A program made the position numbers and the translations under genes. Of a stretch of DNA of 37,261 nt, positions 24,391 through 32,773 are shown in pieces (positions within the stretch are counted from its first letter, which is position 1; every line of letters begins with the position of its first letter). The stretch covers positions 1-37,261 of the forward strand of contig NZ_BNCG01000020.1 of the NCBI RefSeq assembly GCF_014656355.1, given 5' to 3'. The notes beneath the pieces are model-generated. The model saw nothing but the letters and a program-made list of their open reading frames with translations. It made no database searches and was not told where the DNA came from. Source of the stretch: Camelimonas fluminis. Its GTDB lineage: Bacteria; Pseudomonadota; Alphaproteobacteria; Rhizobiales; Beijerinckiaceae.

Positions 24391-25394
24391 GACGCCGCCT
24401 CCACCGCGACGGGGGACGGAGGCCTCCGTCGGCGCGCCAGCAACATCAGACCCTGGGATGCGATCCCGATGACCAGCGCCGCGGCGAGCGGCATCCAGTA
24501 AATGTCGCGGCGCGGGCGGAAACTGACGATGTCGATGCGCCTGGTTTCGATGGCGTCGAGCCTGTCGTAGATCTGTTGCAGGCCATCCCGGTCCATGGCG
24601 CGATAGAAACCGCCGCCGGTTGTCGAGGCCACTTCCTTCATGGCCGCCTCATCAAGTTTGTCCTCCCCCGCCGCCTGCGGATCGCCGACGGCGACGGTGT
24701 GGATGACGATGCCCCGGTCACGCGCCACCCGCGCCGCCTCGGCGGGCGGAACGCTGCTCATGGTGTCATTGCCATCGGTCAGCGCAATGATGGTGCGCGC
24801 CTTCGCGACGCTGTTGGCGAACAGGTTCACGCCGAGACCGATGGCGTCGCCGAGCGCCGTGCGCGGCCCCGCCATGCCAACGGCGACCTGCCCCAGCATG
24901 ATGCGGCTGAGATCAAGATCCGTCGTGAAAGGAACAAGCGTGAACGGCGCGTCGCCGAACACCACCACGCCGACGCGGTCGCCTTTGCGGCGGGCCAGAA
25001 AACCATCCAGAACCTGCTTCACGGCTGTCAGCCGGTCGACCGTCTTGCCCGAGCTGTCCGTGAAGTCGCGGGTGTCCATGGAGCCGGAGAGATCGACCAG
25101 CAGCAACAGGTCGCGCGTCGGCTGCTCGCGGTGTAACGGCGGCTCGATCCATTGGGGCCGGGCCAGCGCAGCGACGCTCAGCAGCCAGATCAGGATCAGC
25201 GCCAGCAACGGGCCAACGGCGCGCCGGGTGACGCTGCCGCCCAGATGCGGCTCCTGACCCGTAATGCGGGCCAGCCGCTGCACAAACGGCGCCCGCAAGC
25301 CGGAGCGCGCCGAAACGTAAGGCGGCAGCGCCAGCCAGACCAGCAGCGGCGCTGGCGCCAGCAGGGCGAACCATGGATGGAGAAAGGACAGCAT
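24387..25394 (-). CDS. BatA-like VWA-domain membrane protein with intact MIDAS
   Basis: A 335-residue inner-membrane protein. An N-terminal helix (SFLHPWFALLAPAPLLVWLA) and a second helix near 62-78 precede a VWA domain with an intact MIDAS: VDLSGSM with Asp101, Ser103 and Ser105, the GPRTALGDAI threonine, and ALTDGND. A C-terminal helix (YWMPLAAALVIGIASQGLML) closes the protein. VWA proteins of this sort are partners of MoxR ATPases and may hold or remodel envelope proteins. The ATG at 25394 is fixed by a near-perfect AAAGGAGG with a 7-base spacer and lies 2 bases after the DUF4381 stop. Confidence 0.88.
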   Translation of the reverse strand: MLSFLHPWFALLAPAPLLVWLALPPYVSARSGLRAPFVQRLARITGQEPHLGGSVTRRAVGPLLALILIWLLSVAALARPQWIEPPLHREQPTRDLLLLVDLSGSMDTRDFTDSSGKTVDRLTAVKQVLDGFLARRKGDRVGVVVFGDAPFTLVPFTTDLDLSRIMLGQVAVGMAGPRTALGDAIGLGVNLFANSVAKARTIIALTDGNDTMSSVPPAEAARVARDRGIVIHTVAVGDPQAAGEDKLDEAAMKEVASTTGGGFYRAMDRDGLQQIYDRLDAIETRRIDIVSFRPRRDIYWMPLAAALVIGIASQGLMLLARRRRPPSPVAVEAAS

Positions 25395-25396
25395 GC

Positions 25397-25933
25397 TCAG
25401 GCCTCCTTTCCAGACTGGCCGGGTTTGCCGCCCTGCGCCCGGCGGGCGGCCACCCACCCCTTCGCGGCGGCGACAGGTGAACCGGTCCGGTCAACGGGCG
25501 CGCTGGCCTGAGCCGAATGCTCCGGGGCGTCTGGCGAGGCGACAAACCGGGGCGGATTGTGCCCCGCCGGCGTGGTCCGGGCCAGAAAATCCGTCCACGC
25601 CGCGCCGGTGAGCCCCGCCACCCGTCCGCGCCCGTAAACAACCACGGCGACCCGTTTCAGAATGCTGGAAATCGCCGCCTCCATCGCGGCGGCGTCTGGC
25701 CAGGTCCGGGCCGCGACGGCGTCCAGCTCAGTCGAGGCGCGACGCAGAAAAGCATTGGCCTGGTAGCGGCGCAGACAACGCCACAGCGCCACGGCGAGCG
25801 CGGCGACCAGCGCCGCCGCCATGATCCAGACGCCGGGGGCTGGCGGCCACCAGGATGGCGGCGACGTGAGAACGATATCGGCAAGGTTGGCCAGATCGGC
25901 GGCGCCGGCAAGGTCGGCGGGATTGGCGGTCAT
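25397..25933 (-). CDS. DUF4381-family membrane protein
   Basis: A 178-residue protein with one helix near residues 34-54 (GVWIMAAALVAALAVALWRC), preceded by the proline-tryptophan stretch PPSWWPPAPG that marks DUF4381. The following cytoplasmic part includes RRYQANAFLRRASTELDAV and a GLTGAAWTDFL segment. Function is unknown, but DUF4381 genes are regularly found between DUF58 and VWA genes of MoxR loci, which is the order seen here. The start overlaps the DUF58 stop as ATGA. The last 40 residues are low complexity. Confidence 0.8.
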   Translation of the reverse strand: MTANPADLAGAADLANLADIVLTSPPSWWPPAPGVWIMAAALVAALAVALWRCLRRYQANAFLRRASTELDAVAARTWPDAAAMEAAISSILKRVAVVVYGRGRVAGLTGAAWTDFLARTTPAGHNPPRFVASPDAPEHSAQASAPVDRTGSPVAAAKGWVAARRAQGGKPGQSGKEA

Positions 25934-26943
25934 GACGCTGGCCCCGCCGCGCTGGCCCCATCGCCTGTTCTCCCCCGGTCCATGCGTCGTCCGATCAGTT
26001 CACGCAACTGGGCCGCAACGTCCCGCTCCGTTGACAGCGGCAGAACCGGAATGGCCCGGCGTCGCGACAGGGCGGCCAGACCGTCGCGCCAGGCGATGCG
26101 CTGGTCGGAAAAGCGCTGGCGCAGGGACGCCGATGACAGATCCACGTCGATGCGGGCGTCGCCGGAACTGAACGTGGCGAAGCCGATGTCCGGCAGATCC
26201 TGCTCCAGCGGATCGGATATGAACATGGCGATGATGTCATTGTGGACGCTCAGGCGGGACACCAGCTGACGGGTCGTCGCGTCGGCCCCGGACATGTCCG
26301 ACACGAGGCAGACAAGGCCATCGTGCGCCGTCATCCGCGCCGCCGCCGCCAGGGCGTCATTCAGCCTGGCGCCGTCGCCCTCCGCATGCGCGGCCCCGGC
26401 GAGCGCCGCGTTTTGCCGGGCGATTTCCCCCAGGATACGCACGACGCCCTGGTCCCGGGCGCGCGGCCGGATCGCGACGGTCTCCGTATCGCCAAACACG
26501 ATGGCGCCGACGCGATCGCCAAGCGACGTCACCCGCCACGCCGCCAGCGCCGCCGCTTCGGCCGCCGCCACGGATTTCATCGCCCGCCTGCTGCCGAAGA
26601 ACATGGCGCTGCGCTGGTCGACGATCAGGATGACCGGACGATCACGCTCCTCCGAGTAAACGCGAACGTGGGGCGAGCCGAGCCGGGCCGTGGCGCGCCA
26701 GTCGATGGCGCGCACGTCGTCGCCCTCGAAGTAGTGGCGCAACTCCTCAAAATTCAGGCCGCGCCCGCGCAGGCGCGATGCGTGCCGACCGGCCAGCAGG
26801 CTGTGCACCGGCTGGCGCGGCAGAAAGCTGAAGCCACGGGCCCTGTGCTTCAGACGCAGCATCTCCTCCAGCGTGATGAAGGCGCGGGCGCCCGTGTCGG
26901 GCTTAACGGGTTTTCCGCCAGGTTTCTCGCGCATCCGGGCCAT
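25930..26943 (-). CDS. DUF58-family VWA-like protein
   Basis: A 337-residue protein with the DUF58 signature GRGLNFEELRHYFEGDDVRA followed by IDWRATAR, near residues 60-88, and a VWA-like fold after it (VILIVDQRSAMFFG, with Asp and Ser at the MIDAS-like position, and CLVSDMSG). No signal peptide or helix is seen, so it is probably cytoplasmic. DUF58 proteins are conserved partners of MoxR AAA ATPases. Start at 26943 has an AGGGGCAGG stretch upstream. It lies 53 bases after moxR and overlaps the DUF4381 gene by 4 bases. Confidence 0.88.
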   Translation of the reverse strand: MARMREKPGGKPVKPDTGARAFITLEEMLRLKHRARGFSFLPRQPVHSLLAGRHASRLRGRGLNFEELRHYFEGDDVRAIDWRATARLGSPHVRVYSEERDRPVILIVDQRSAMFFGSRRAMKSVAAAEAAALAAWRVTSLGDRVGAIVFGDTETVAIRPRARDQGVVRILGEIARQNAALAGAAHAEGDGARLNDALAAAARMTAHDGLVCLVSDMSGADATTRQLVSRLSVHNDIIAMFISDPLEQDLPDIGFATFSSGDARIDVDLSSASLRQRFSDQRIAWRDGLAALSRRRAIPVLPLSTERDVAAQLRELIGRRMDRGRTGDGASAAGPAS

Positions 26944-26996
26944 GGCCTGCCCCTGTTCATCGTCAGCATCAGATAACCGGCGTCATGTCGCCGGGG

Positions 26997-27977
26997 TCAG
27001 ATCGCAACAGCGACCTGCTTCAGCACCTCGTCAAGCACGGCGTCGACGCCGACCCCATCGGCGCCCGCCTCGTAGCTCAACGACACCCGGTGACGCAGGC
27101 AGTCGTGGGCAATGGCCTGCACGTCCTCCGGCGTCACGTAATCCCGCCCCTGCAGCCAGGCGTATGTCCGGGCGCAGCGGTCCAGCGCCAGGGTCCCGCG
27201 CGGGCTGGCCCCGATGGCGATCCATTTGCCAAGCTGCTCGCTGAAACTGGCCGGACGGCGGGTCGCCGCCACCAGCGCCACCATGTAATTCTCCACCACG
27301 TCGCGCACCGCCACCTGGTCGATGCCGGCGCGGGCGTCGAACACCGCCTGCTGGGGAACCGGCGGAGGCGGCGCAGCGGCCGCCGCTCCCGTGGCGCTCT
27401 CCGACCGGACGAGGCGCATCACTTTGACCTCGTCGGCGTCGGATGGATAGTCGATGCGCACATGCATCAAAAACCGGTCCATCTGGGCTTCCGGCAACGG
27501 ATAGGTGCCCTCCTGCTCGATGGGGTTTTGGGTGGCCAGCACCATGAACAGCGGCGGCAGATCGTAGCGTTTGCCGGAGACGGTGACCTGCCGCTCCTCC
27601 ATCGCCTCAAGCAGGGCGGACTGCACCTTCGGCGGCGCGCGGTTGATCTCGTCGGCCAGCACAAGATTGCCGAACACCGGGCCGCGCCGGAACTCGAACT
27701 GCCCGTCCGGCCGCAAAATCTCGCCGCCCGTCACGTCGGAAGGCAACAGGTCCGGCGTGAACTGGATGCGGCTGAAATCGGACTCAAGATGCCGCGACAG
27801 GCTCTTGATCGCCCGCGTCTTGGCGAGGCCAGGCAACCCTTCCAACAGGACATTGCCGTTGGCCAGCAGCGCGATGATGATGCGCTCCACCACCGCCTCC
27901 TGGCCAATGATGTCGGCGCACATGCGGGTCCGCAGATCGGCGATGGCGTCGCGCGGGGCTGTCGCGGGCTGGTCCAT
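26997..27977 (-). CDS. MoxR-family AAA+ ATPase
   Basis: A 326-residue AAA+ ATPase of the MoxR group. Walker A is GLPGLAKT at residues 47-54 and Walker B is LVLADE at 105-110, followed by INRAPPKVQSALLEAMEER. FMVLATQNPIEQEGTYPLPEAQ is the sensor 1/arginine-finger region. MoxR proteins act as chaperone-like machines with VWA partners; examples are cofactor insertion in methanol dehydrogenase and assembly of metal-containing complexes. An alanine/proline linker near residues 197-207 (AAAAAPPPPVPQQ) is unusual. The gene follows the formylglycine-generating enzyme by 15 bases, so the two are very likely on one mRNA. Confidence 0.93.
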   Translation of the reverse strand: MDQPATAPRDAIADLRTRMCADIIGQEAVVERIIIALLANGNVLLEGLPGLAKTRAIKSLSRHLESDFSRIQFTPDLLPSDVTGGEILRPDGQFEFRRGPVFGNLVLADEINRAPPKVQSALLEAMEERQVTVSGKRYDLPPLFMVLATQNPIEQEGTYPLPEAQMDRFLMHVRIDYPSDADEVKVMRLVRSESATGAAAAAPPPPVPQQAVFDARAGIDQVAVRDVVENYMVALVAATRRPASFSEQLGKWIAIGASPRGTLALDRCARTYAWLQGRDYVTPEDVQAIAHDCLRHRVSLSYEAGADGVGVDAVLDEVLKQVAVAI

Positions 27978-27992
27978 GCGCTGTCTTCCCTT

Positions 27993-28958
27993 TTATGATG
28001 TCGCCGCCCGGATGACGCAGCGGAAGCCGACGTGGCTTGTCGAGGTGTCCACCGGCTCGGCGTGCCGGGCGGCGGGGCGATAGCGTCGGCAATAATTGGG
28101 CGCGCACAGGTGCGAACCGCCCTTCAGCACGCGGCGCGGGATGCGGATCGCCGGCTGGCGGGGATCGTAGCTGTCGCTCTCTGGCCCGCCGCGCGGGTTC
28201 TGCGGCACGCAGCACGCCTTCGGAGCGTCGCCGGCGTGACGCGCCGACCAGAAGTCCGCCGTCCATTCCCAGACGTTGCCGATCATGTCGTAGAGGCCAT
28301 AACCATTGGCCGGAAAGGAGCGCACCGGCGACGTGCGGGCAAAGCCGTCTTCCTTCGTGTTCTCGTGCGGAAACGCGCCCTGCCAGGTGTTGGCCATGTG
28401 CCGCCCGTCTGGCGTCAGCTCGTCGCCCCAGGCGAATTCGCTGCCTTCCCGCCCGCCCCAGGCGGCGAACTCCCACTCCGCCTCCGTCGGCAGGTCCTTG
28501 CCCGCCCAGGCCGCATAGGCCAGCGCATCGGCATAGGCCACATGCACCACCGGATGATCATCCAGGCCCTTGATGGACGAGCCGGCGCCATAGGGTTTGC
28601 GCCATGTGGCGCCGAACTGGAATTTCCACCACTGCGACCAGTCGCGCAGGTCCACCGCGCCGCCAGGCGGATTGAAGATCAGCGAGCCGGCCCGCAGCAT
28701 GTGCGGCAACGCGCCAGGATAATCTTCGAGATTTGGCGCGACCTCGGCCACGGTGACATGACCGGTCGCTTCGACGAAGGCGCGGAAAGCCCGGTTGGTG
28801 ACCGGCGTGACGTCAATCCAGAATGGATCCACCATGGCGCGATGGCTCGGCGCTTCCTCAGGGTAATGATGATCCGACCCCATGCGGAAGGCGCCGCCGG
28901 GAACATGGACCATCCCTTCCGTCAACGAACGTTCAGCCAGTTTGCCTGCATTTGTCAT
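27993..28958 (-). CDS. Formylglycine-generating enzyme (sulfatase-maturing, SUMF1/FGE family)
   Basis: A 321-residue member of the FGE-sulfatase family, cytoplasmic (no signal peptide). It opens with MVHVPGGAFRMGSDHHYPEE and contains TGHVTVAE, LPTEAEWEFAAWGG and GNVWEWT. The C-terminal GGSHLCAPNYCRRYRPAAR has both cysteines of the copper-binding pair (Cys285 and Cys290), spaced as in authentic FGEs. Related EgtB/PvdO-type proteins lack that pair, so true FGE activity is likely: oxidation of a CxAxR cysteine to formylglycine. A matching sulfatase gene lies 3.8 kb upstream in the same operon. ATG at 28958 is preferred; a TTG one codon earlier is possible. Confidence 0.9.
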   Translation of the reverse strand: MTNAGKLAERSLTEGMVHVPGGAFRMGSDHHYPEEAPSHRAMVDPFWIDVTPVTNRAFRAFVEATGHVTVAEVAPNLEDYPGALPHMLRAGSLIFNPPGGAVDLRDWSQWWKFQFGATWRKPYGAGSSIKGLDDHPVVHVAYADALAYAAWAGKDLPTEAEWEFAAWGGREGSEFAWGDELTPDGRHMANTWQGAFPHENTKEDGFARTSPVRSFPANGYGLYDMIGNVWEWTADFWSARHAGDAPKACCVPQNPRGGPESDSYDPRQPAIRIPRRVLKGGSHLCAPNYCRRYRPAARHAEPVDTSTSHVGFRCVIRAATS

Positions 28959-29003
28959 CAACGCTTTCCATCCCGAACGGCATGCATTGGCGAGCCTGCC
29001 TGA

Positions 29004-30080
29004 TCATGGCGCCGGAGGGAAGACTTCCTTCCAGTCCTGCTTCATGTCCACCACCGTCCAGCCGCGAGCGCCGGCTTCGTCAAGCGCCTTGTCGAGCTTG
29101 CCAACCGGGGACTTGCGGTCATAGGCCCACTCGCGCGCGCCATCCGTATGGTGAACGAGCAGACCAAGGCGCGGGCCGGCTCCGCCCGTCACATACTGCA
29201 ACATCTGCAAATCGCCGTCAGAATTGCCGAAGGCGAGAATGGGCCTGCGGCCGATGAAACGGTTGATGCCCACGGGCTTGCCCGGCCCGTCGTCTACGAA
29301 CTCCACCTTCGCGGTCTTGTACAGCTCCGGCTTGCCGTCCTTGCCCATACGGAAGGTCACCACGTCGGACGAACCGACCACCCGCTCCGGCGGCACGCCA
29401 TAAACCTTGTCGGCAAACACCCGCATGAATTCCACGCCGCCGCCGGAAACAATGAACGTGCGGAACCCGGTCTTGCCCAGCAGGGCCAGCAACTCCAGCT
29501 GCGGCTGGTAAACCATTTCCGTATAGGGGCGCTTTGTAACGGGATGCCTTGCCGTCTTCAGCCAGTCCTGGACGCGGCTGGCGAATTCTTCCGTGGTCAT
29601 GTTGGCGTGGGTGACGGCGAGCGTTTGCAGCAACCCCTTGTGGTTGTCCGCCGTGAGAGCCTTCAGGTCCTTCGCCAGAACCGACCGGTATGGCTCCTGA
29701 CGCGCAAGGGCGGGATTTTCCTTTGCCTTGCGGGCAATCTCGTCGAGGGCGAACTGGGCCTGGAAATATACGGGTTTTTCAGCCCACAGCGTGCCGTCGT
29801 TGTCGAAAACGGCGATGCGCTCTGCTGGCGGCGCGTAGTCGGGTCCACCCTGCTTCGTCACCCTGGCGATGAAATCCAGAATCGCGCGCTTGGTCCTGCC
29901 ATCATGCCATGACGGCAGCGGATCGTCTGGCAAGGCGTCGGACGGCATGCGGTCGGACGTCTTTGTCGCGGCCGGCGGCGACGCGGTTTCCGCGCACGCG
30001 TCCAGGGTCCATCCCGCAACGCCTCCAAGGGCCAGCGCGGCGAACGCCAGCGACAATGACAGTTGACGGAACCCGGTCAT
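29004..30080 (-). CDS. Exported HAD-superfamily phosphatase-like protein
   Basis: A 358-residue haloacid-dehalogenase-fold hydrolase with an N-terminal export signal (about residues 8-30, LSLAFAALALGGVAGWTLDA). Motif I is FDNDGTLW (nucleophile Asp93, acid/base Asp95), motif II is FIVSGGG, and motif IV is AFGNSDGDLQM. All catalytic residues for a phosphomonoesterase are present, so a periplasmic phosphatase is likely; substrate unknown. It resembles phosphoserine phosphatase-like HADs. The ATG at 30080 overlaps the upstream stop as ATGA, whereas the open frame extends to 30224 inside the previous gene. The formylglycine enzyme gene follows after 45 bases. Confidence 0.82.
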   Translation of the reverse strand: MTGFRQLSLSLAFAALALGGVAGWTLDACAETASPPAATKTSDRMPSDALPDDPLPSWHDGRTKRAILDFIARVTKQGGPDYAPPAERIAVFDNDGTLWAEKPVYFQAQFALDEIARKAKENPALARQEPYRSVLAKDLKALTADNHKGLLQTLAVTHANMTTEEFASRVQDWLKTARHPVTKRPYTEMVYQPQLELLALLGKTGFRTFIVSGGGVEFMRVFADKVYGVPPERVVGSSDVVTFRMGKDGKPELYKTAKVEFVDDGPGKPVGINRFIGRRPILAFGNSDGDLQMLQYVTGGAGPRLGLLVHHTDGAREWAYDRKSPVGKLDKALDEAGARGWTVVDMKQDWKEVFPPAP

Positions 30081-32710
30081 CCAGCGCCTCCTCCCCGCAT
30101 CGCTCCCGGGCCTGAACCGCCAGGCGCGGCCGATCCCGCCGGCTTGCGGGCTCCACCCGTGAACCAGCTGTAGTAGGGATTGTCGCCGGCGCGTTGCATC
30201 AACCGGACAATATCCCGTCGCCATGCCTCGCGATCGCCAGCCTGCGCGTGCAGGCCTGCCGCATAGAACAGGCGCAGACGCTCACTTTCGACGGCGGTCG
30301 CTGCGGCCAGTTCACTGCCTGCGTTGATCACCGGCGGCGGCGTCTGCGTTTGCAGCAGCGATGGCAGCGTTTGCTGGAAAACGCCCGGCCTCAGCCATGT
30401 TCCATATTCGATGCGGGGGTGATCGTCGGTGACCGCCGCCGCGTTTCCAGCCCACGCCGCCAATCCGTTGCGATCCGTCACCCATGTCGCCAGAAGGGCC
30501 GCCGGAGAACCAACGCCGACTTCAGCCAGGGTCGTCGCCACCTGCGGATCGGCCATGCGACGGGCGATGCGCCCCGCGTCCAGCTCCACCGGCGTCATTG
30601 ACCCGACCAGCAGCATTTCATGGAAATCCGTGGTCCACAGGGAGGCGTGCGGGAACACATCAATGAATGCCCGCACCAGGGAGCGGGTGTCCTCGCCATT
30701 CTGCGTGGCCAGCGGCAACCACTGCGCAACCATGCCCCCGGCCGCGAGTCTGTCGCGGGCAAGTGCGTAAAAATCGCGGGAATACAGATTGACCACGCCG
30801 GCGGCGGCCGGCGGCGGCGGCTCCAGGGTAATCAGGTCATAACGGTCGTGGCTACGCAGCAGTTCGCGCCGGCCATCCCGCATGCGGATGTCGATGCGCG
30901 GATCCGTGGCCACGCCATAATTGCCGGAGAAATGCGGCGCCGCGCGCACCACCGCCGGCAACAGTTCAGCAACGACGCGTTTTTCCATCCCCGGATAGCG
31001 CAACAACGCGCCCGCCGTGATGCCGGTGCCCATGCCGATAACCAGGGCGGATCTGGGCTCACCAGAATGAATGATCAGCGGCAGCAGGGCCTGCAGTCGC
31101 ATGTAGCGCAGCGACGGCATGGCGTCGCCGGAGTTGGACACGCCCTGGATGTAGAGCCGGCGAAACCGGTTGCGGCCCATGCTCTGCTCCAGCACCGCCA
31201 CCGTCGCTCCCCGCGCCTCCTCATAGGCGACAAGCGCGCCGCGCCGCGACTCCATCAGCAGTTCGGCAAGACGCCCGGCCGGCGTCGTCACCGCCAGCAG
31301 AACGGCGACGGCCAGGACGCCCCAGCCGCCAACCCGGGCCCAGCGGGACGCCGGCTTCTCGCGCCAGACAGCCAGAAGCCCCAGCACAGCGGCGGCGAGC
31401 GCCAGCAAGGCCAGCGTGCGCACCAGGCCAAGCGCCGGGACCAGCACGAGGCCGGTGAGCAGCGCGCCCATCACGCCGCCAAGGGTGTTGACGCTGACGA
31501 CCGCGCCCACATTGCCGCCCGTGCGCCCCGCCTGGCCGCCCGCGACCAGCCGCAGGGCCAGCGGGAAAGCCGCCCCGAGCAACAGGGTCGGCGCCAGCAC
31601 GATGCTGCCCGCGGCCACAAGAAAACGGGCGCTGGCCCCCGCCAGTGAATTGCCCGTCCAGGCAAACATCATGGCTTCGGCCGCGGTCTGCGTTCCGGCC
31701 AGCCAGCGTCCAAGCAGCGCGACCTCAGCCAGCGCGACAACGCCGGCGCCGGCAAGCAACAGGCCGAAGACCGCCCACGGCCGCCGGATCCGGTCGGCGA
31801 ACCGCGCCAGAATGGCGGCGCCCACGGCGAGGCCGGTCAGATAAGTGGCCAGCACCACGGAAAAGGCAAAGGCGCGCGTGCTGATGAACTGGACGATGAC
31901 CTGCGACCACACCACTTCATAGCCAAGCGCCAGTCCGCCGGCGATGGCGTACAGACCCAGCGCCAGCCTGGCGTCGGCGGTCATGGTTGGGGCCGCGCGT
32001 GGCGATGGCGCGTGCCTGGCAGCGGGCGCCGGGCCAGCGGGCGCCTCCGTTGCGGCGGCCGGTGAGCGCGCCGGCAAAAGCAATGCGCCAAGGCCGGCCG
32101 CGACGTTGAGGCCCGCCGCCGCCAGGGCGGCGCCCTGAACGCCAAACGCCGGGATGAGGACGAATACCGGGGCAAGGGCGCCAACGACGGCGCCGGCCGT
32201 ATTGGCGGCGTAGAGCGCGCCGCCGACAGAGCCCGCCTGGCCTGCGGCGGGGGTCAGGGCCCGCGCCAGGGCCGGCAACGTGCCGCCCATCAAAAATGCC
32301 GGAACGCCGACCAAGCCAAACACACAGATCCACGGCAGCGGCATGAGCCATTGCTCCATGGTCGCGAAAGCTGGCGCGAAGCGGGCAAGAACGAGGGTGG
32401 TGATAACAGCGCAAACGGCGATGGCCAGTTCAAGCGCCAGATAGAAGATCGCTGGCCGCGCCGAACGGTCAGCCAGCCGGCCAAGCGTGAACCCACCAAG
32501 GCCGAGGCCGGCGAAAAACGCGCTGACGGCCGTGGTGACCGCATAGACGTCGACGCCGACGACCAGGGAAAGCTGCTTGATCCAGATAACCTGGAACACG
32601 AGAGCGGCCACGCCGGAAAGGAACAGAAGAAGGCGTGCAAGCAGGTGATGCTGCTGGCGCTGTTCCGGCGCCGTTGTCCGCCGTGGCGCTGGTCGCCGCC
32701 CCCGTCCCAT
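30077..32710 (-). CDS. Fused membrane transporter / spermidine-synthase-like protein
   Basis: A protein of about 877 residues. The first two thirds hold many hydrophobic helices with an MFS-like look (VYAVTTAVSAFFAGLGLGGF, then LGRLADR, and MGGTLPALARAL). The C-terminal third is a Rossmann domain like spermidine synthase: VIGMGTGITAGALLRYPG, VAELLP and MRDGRREL. The catalytic Asp motif of true aminopropyltransferases (DSSDP) is replaced by TLEPPPPAAAGVVNLYS, so ordinary spermidine synthesis is unlikely. The ATG at 32710 is chosen for its GAGGG site; an ATG at 32722 lacks one. It overlaps the HAD gene by 4 bases and lies 63 bases after the sulfatase. Function is unknown; fused proteins of this kind are common but uncharacterised. 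Confidence 0.82.
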   Translation of the reverse strand: MGRGRRPAPRRTTAPEQRQQHHLLARLLLFLSGVAALVFQVIWIKQLSLVVGVDVYAVTTAVSAFFAGLGLGGFTLGRLADRSARPAIFYLALELAIAVCAVITTLVLARFAPAFATMEQWLMPLPWICVFGLVGVPAFLMGGTLPALARALTPAAGQAGSVGGALYAANTAGAVVGALAPVFVLIPAFGVQGAALAAAGLNVAAGLGALLLPARSPAAATEAPAGPAPAARHAPSPRAAPTMTADARLALGLYAIAGGLALGYEVVWSQVIVQFISTRAFAFSVVLATYLTGLAVGAAILARFADRIRRPWAVFGLLLAGAGVVALAEVALLGRWLAGTQTAAEAMMFAWTGNSLAGASARFLVAAGSIVLAPTLLLGAAFPLALRLVAGGQAGRTGGNVGAVVSVNTLGGVMGALLTGLVLVPALGLVRTLALLALAAAVLGLLAVWREKPASRWARVGGWGVLAVAVLLAVTTPAGRLAELLMESRRGALVAYEEARGATVAVLEQSMGRNRFRRLYIQGVSNSGDAMPSLRYMRLQALLPLIIHSGEPRSALVIGMGTGITAGALLRYPGMEKRVVAELLPAVVRAAPHFSGNYGVATDPRIDIRMRDGRRELLRSHDRYDLITLEPPPPAAAGVVNLYSRDFYALARDRLAAGGMVAQWLPLATQNGEDTRSLVRAFIDVFPHASLWTTDFHEMLLVGSMTPVELDAGRIARRMADPQVATTLAEVGVGSPAALLATWVTDRNGLAAWAGNAAAVTDDHPRIEYGTWLRPGVFQQTLPSLLQTQTPPPVINAGSELAAATAVESERLRLFYAAGLHAQAGDREAWRRDIVRLMQRAGDNPYYSWFTGGARKPAGSAAPGGSGPGAMRGGGAG

Positions 32711-32773
32711 GGTCGCCCTCATGGCTATGAGAAATAGCGCTGGCCGCCCGGCGACGGACGGCCAGCCGCGTCA

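Noticed and set aside
21543-27977. MoxR/VWA block as an anti-phage defence system
   Set aside because: MoxR-VWA pairs occur in some proposed conflict systems, but here the full DUF58/DUF4381/BatA/B/C/D set without nuclease or other effector is the standard envelope-type Bat operon.
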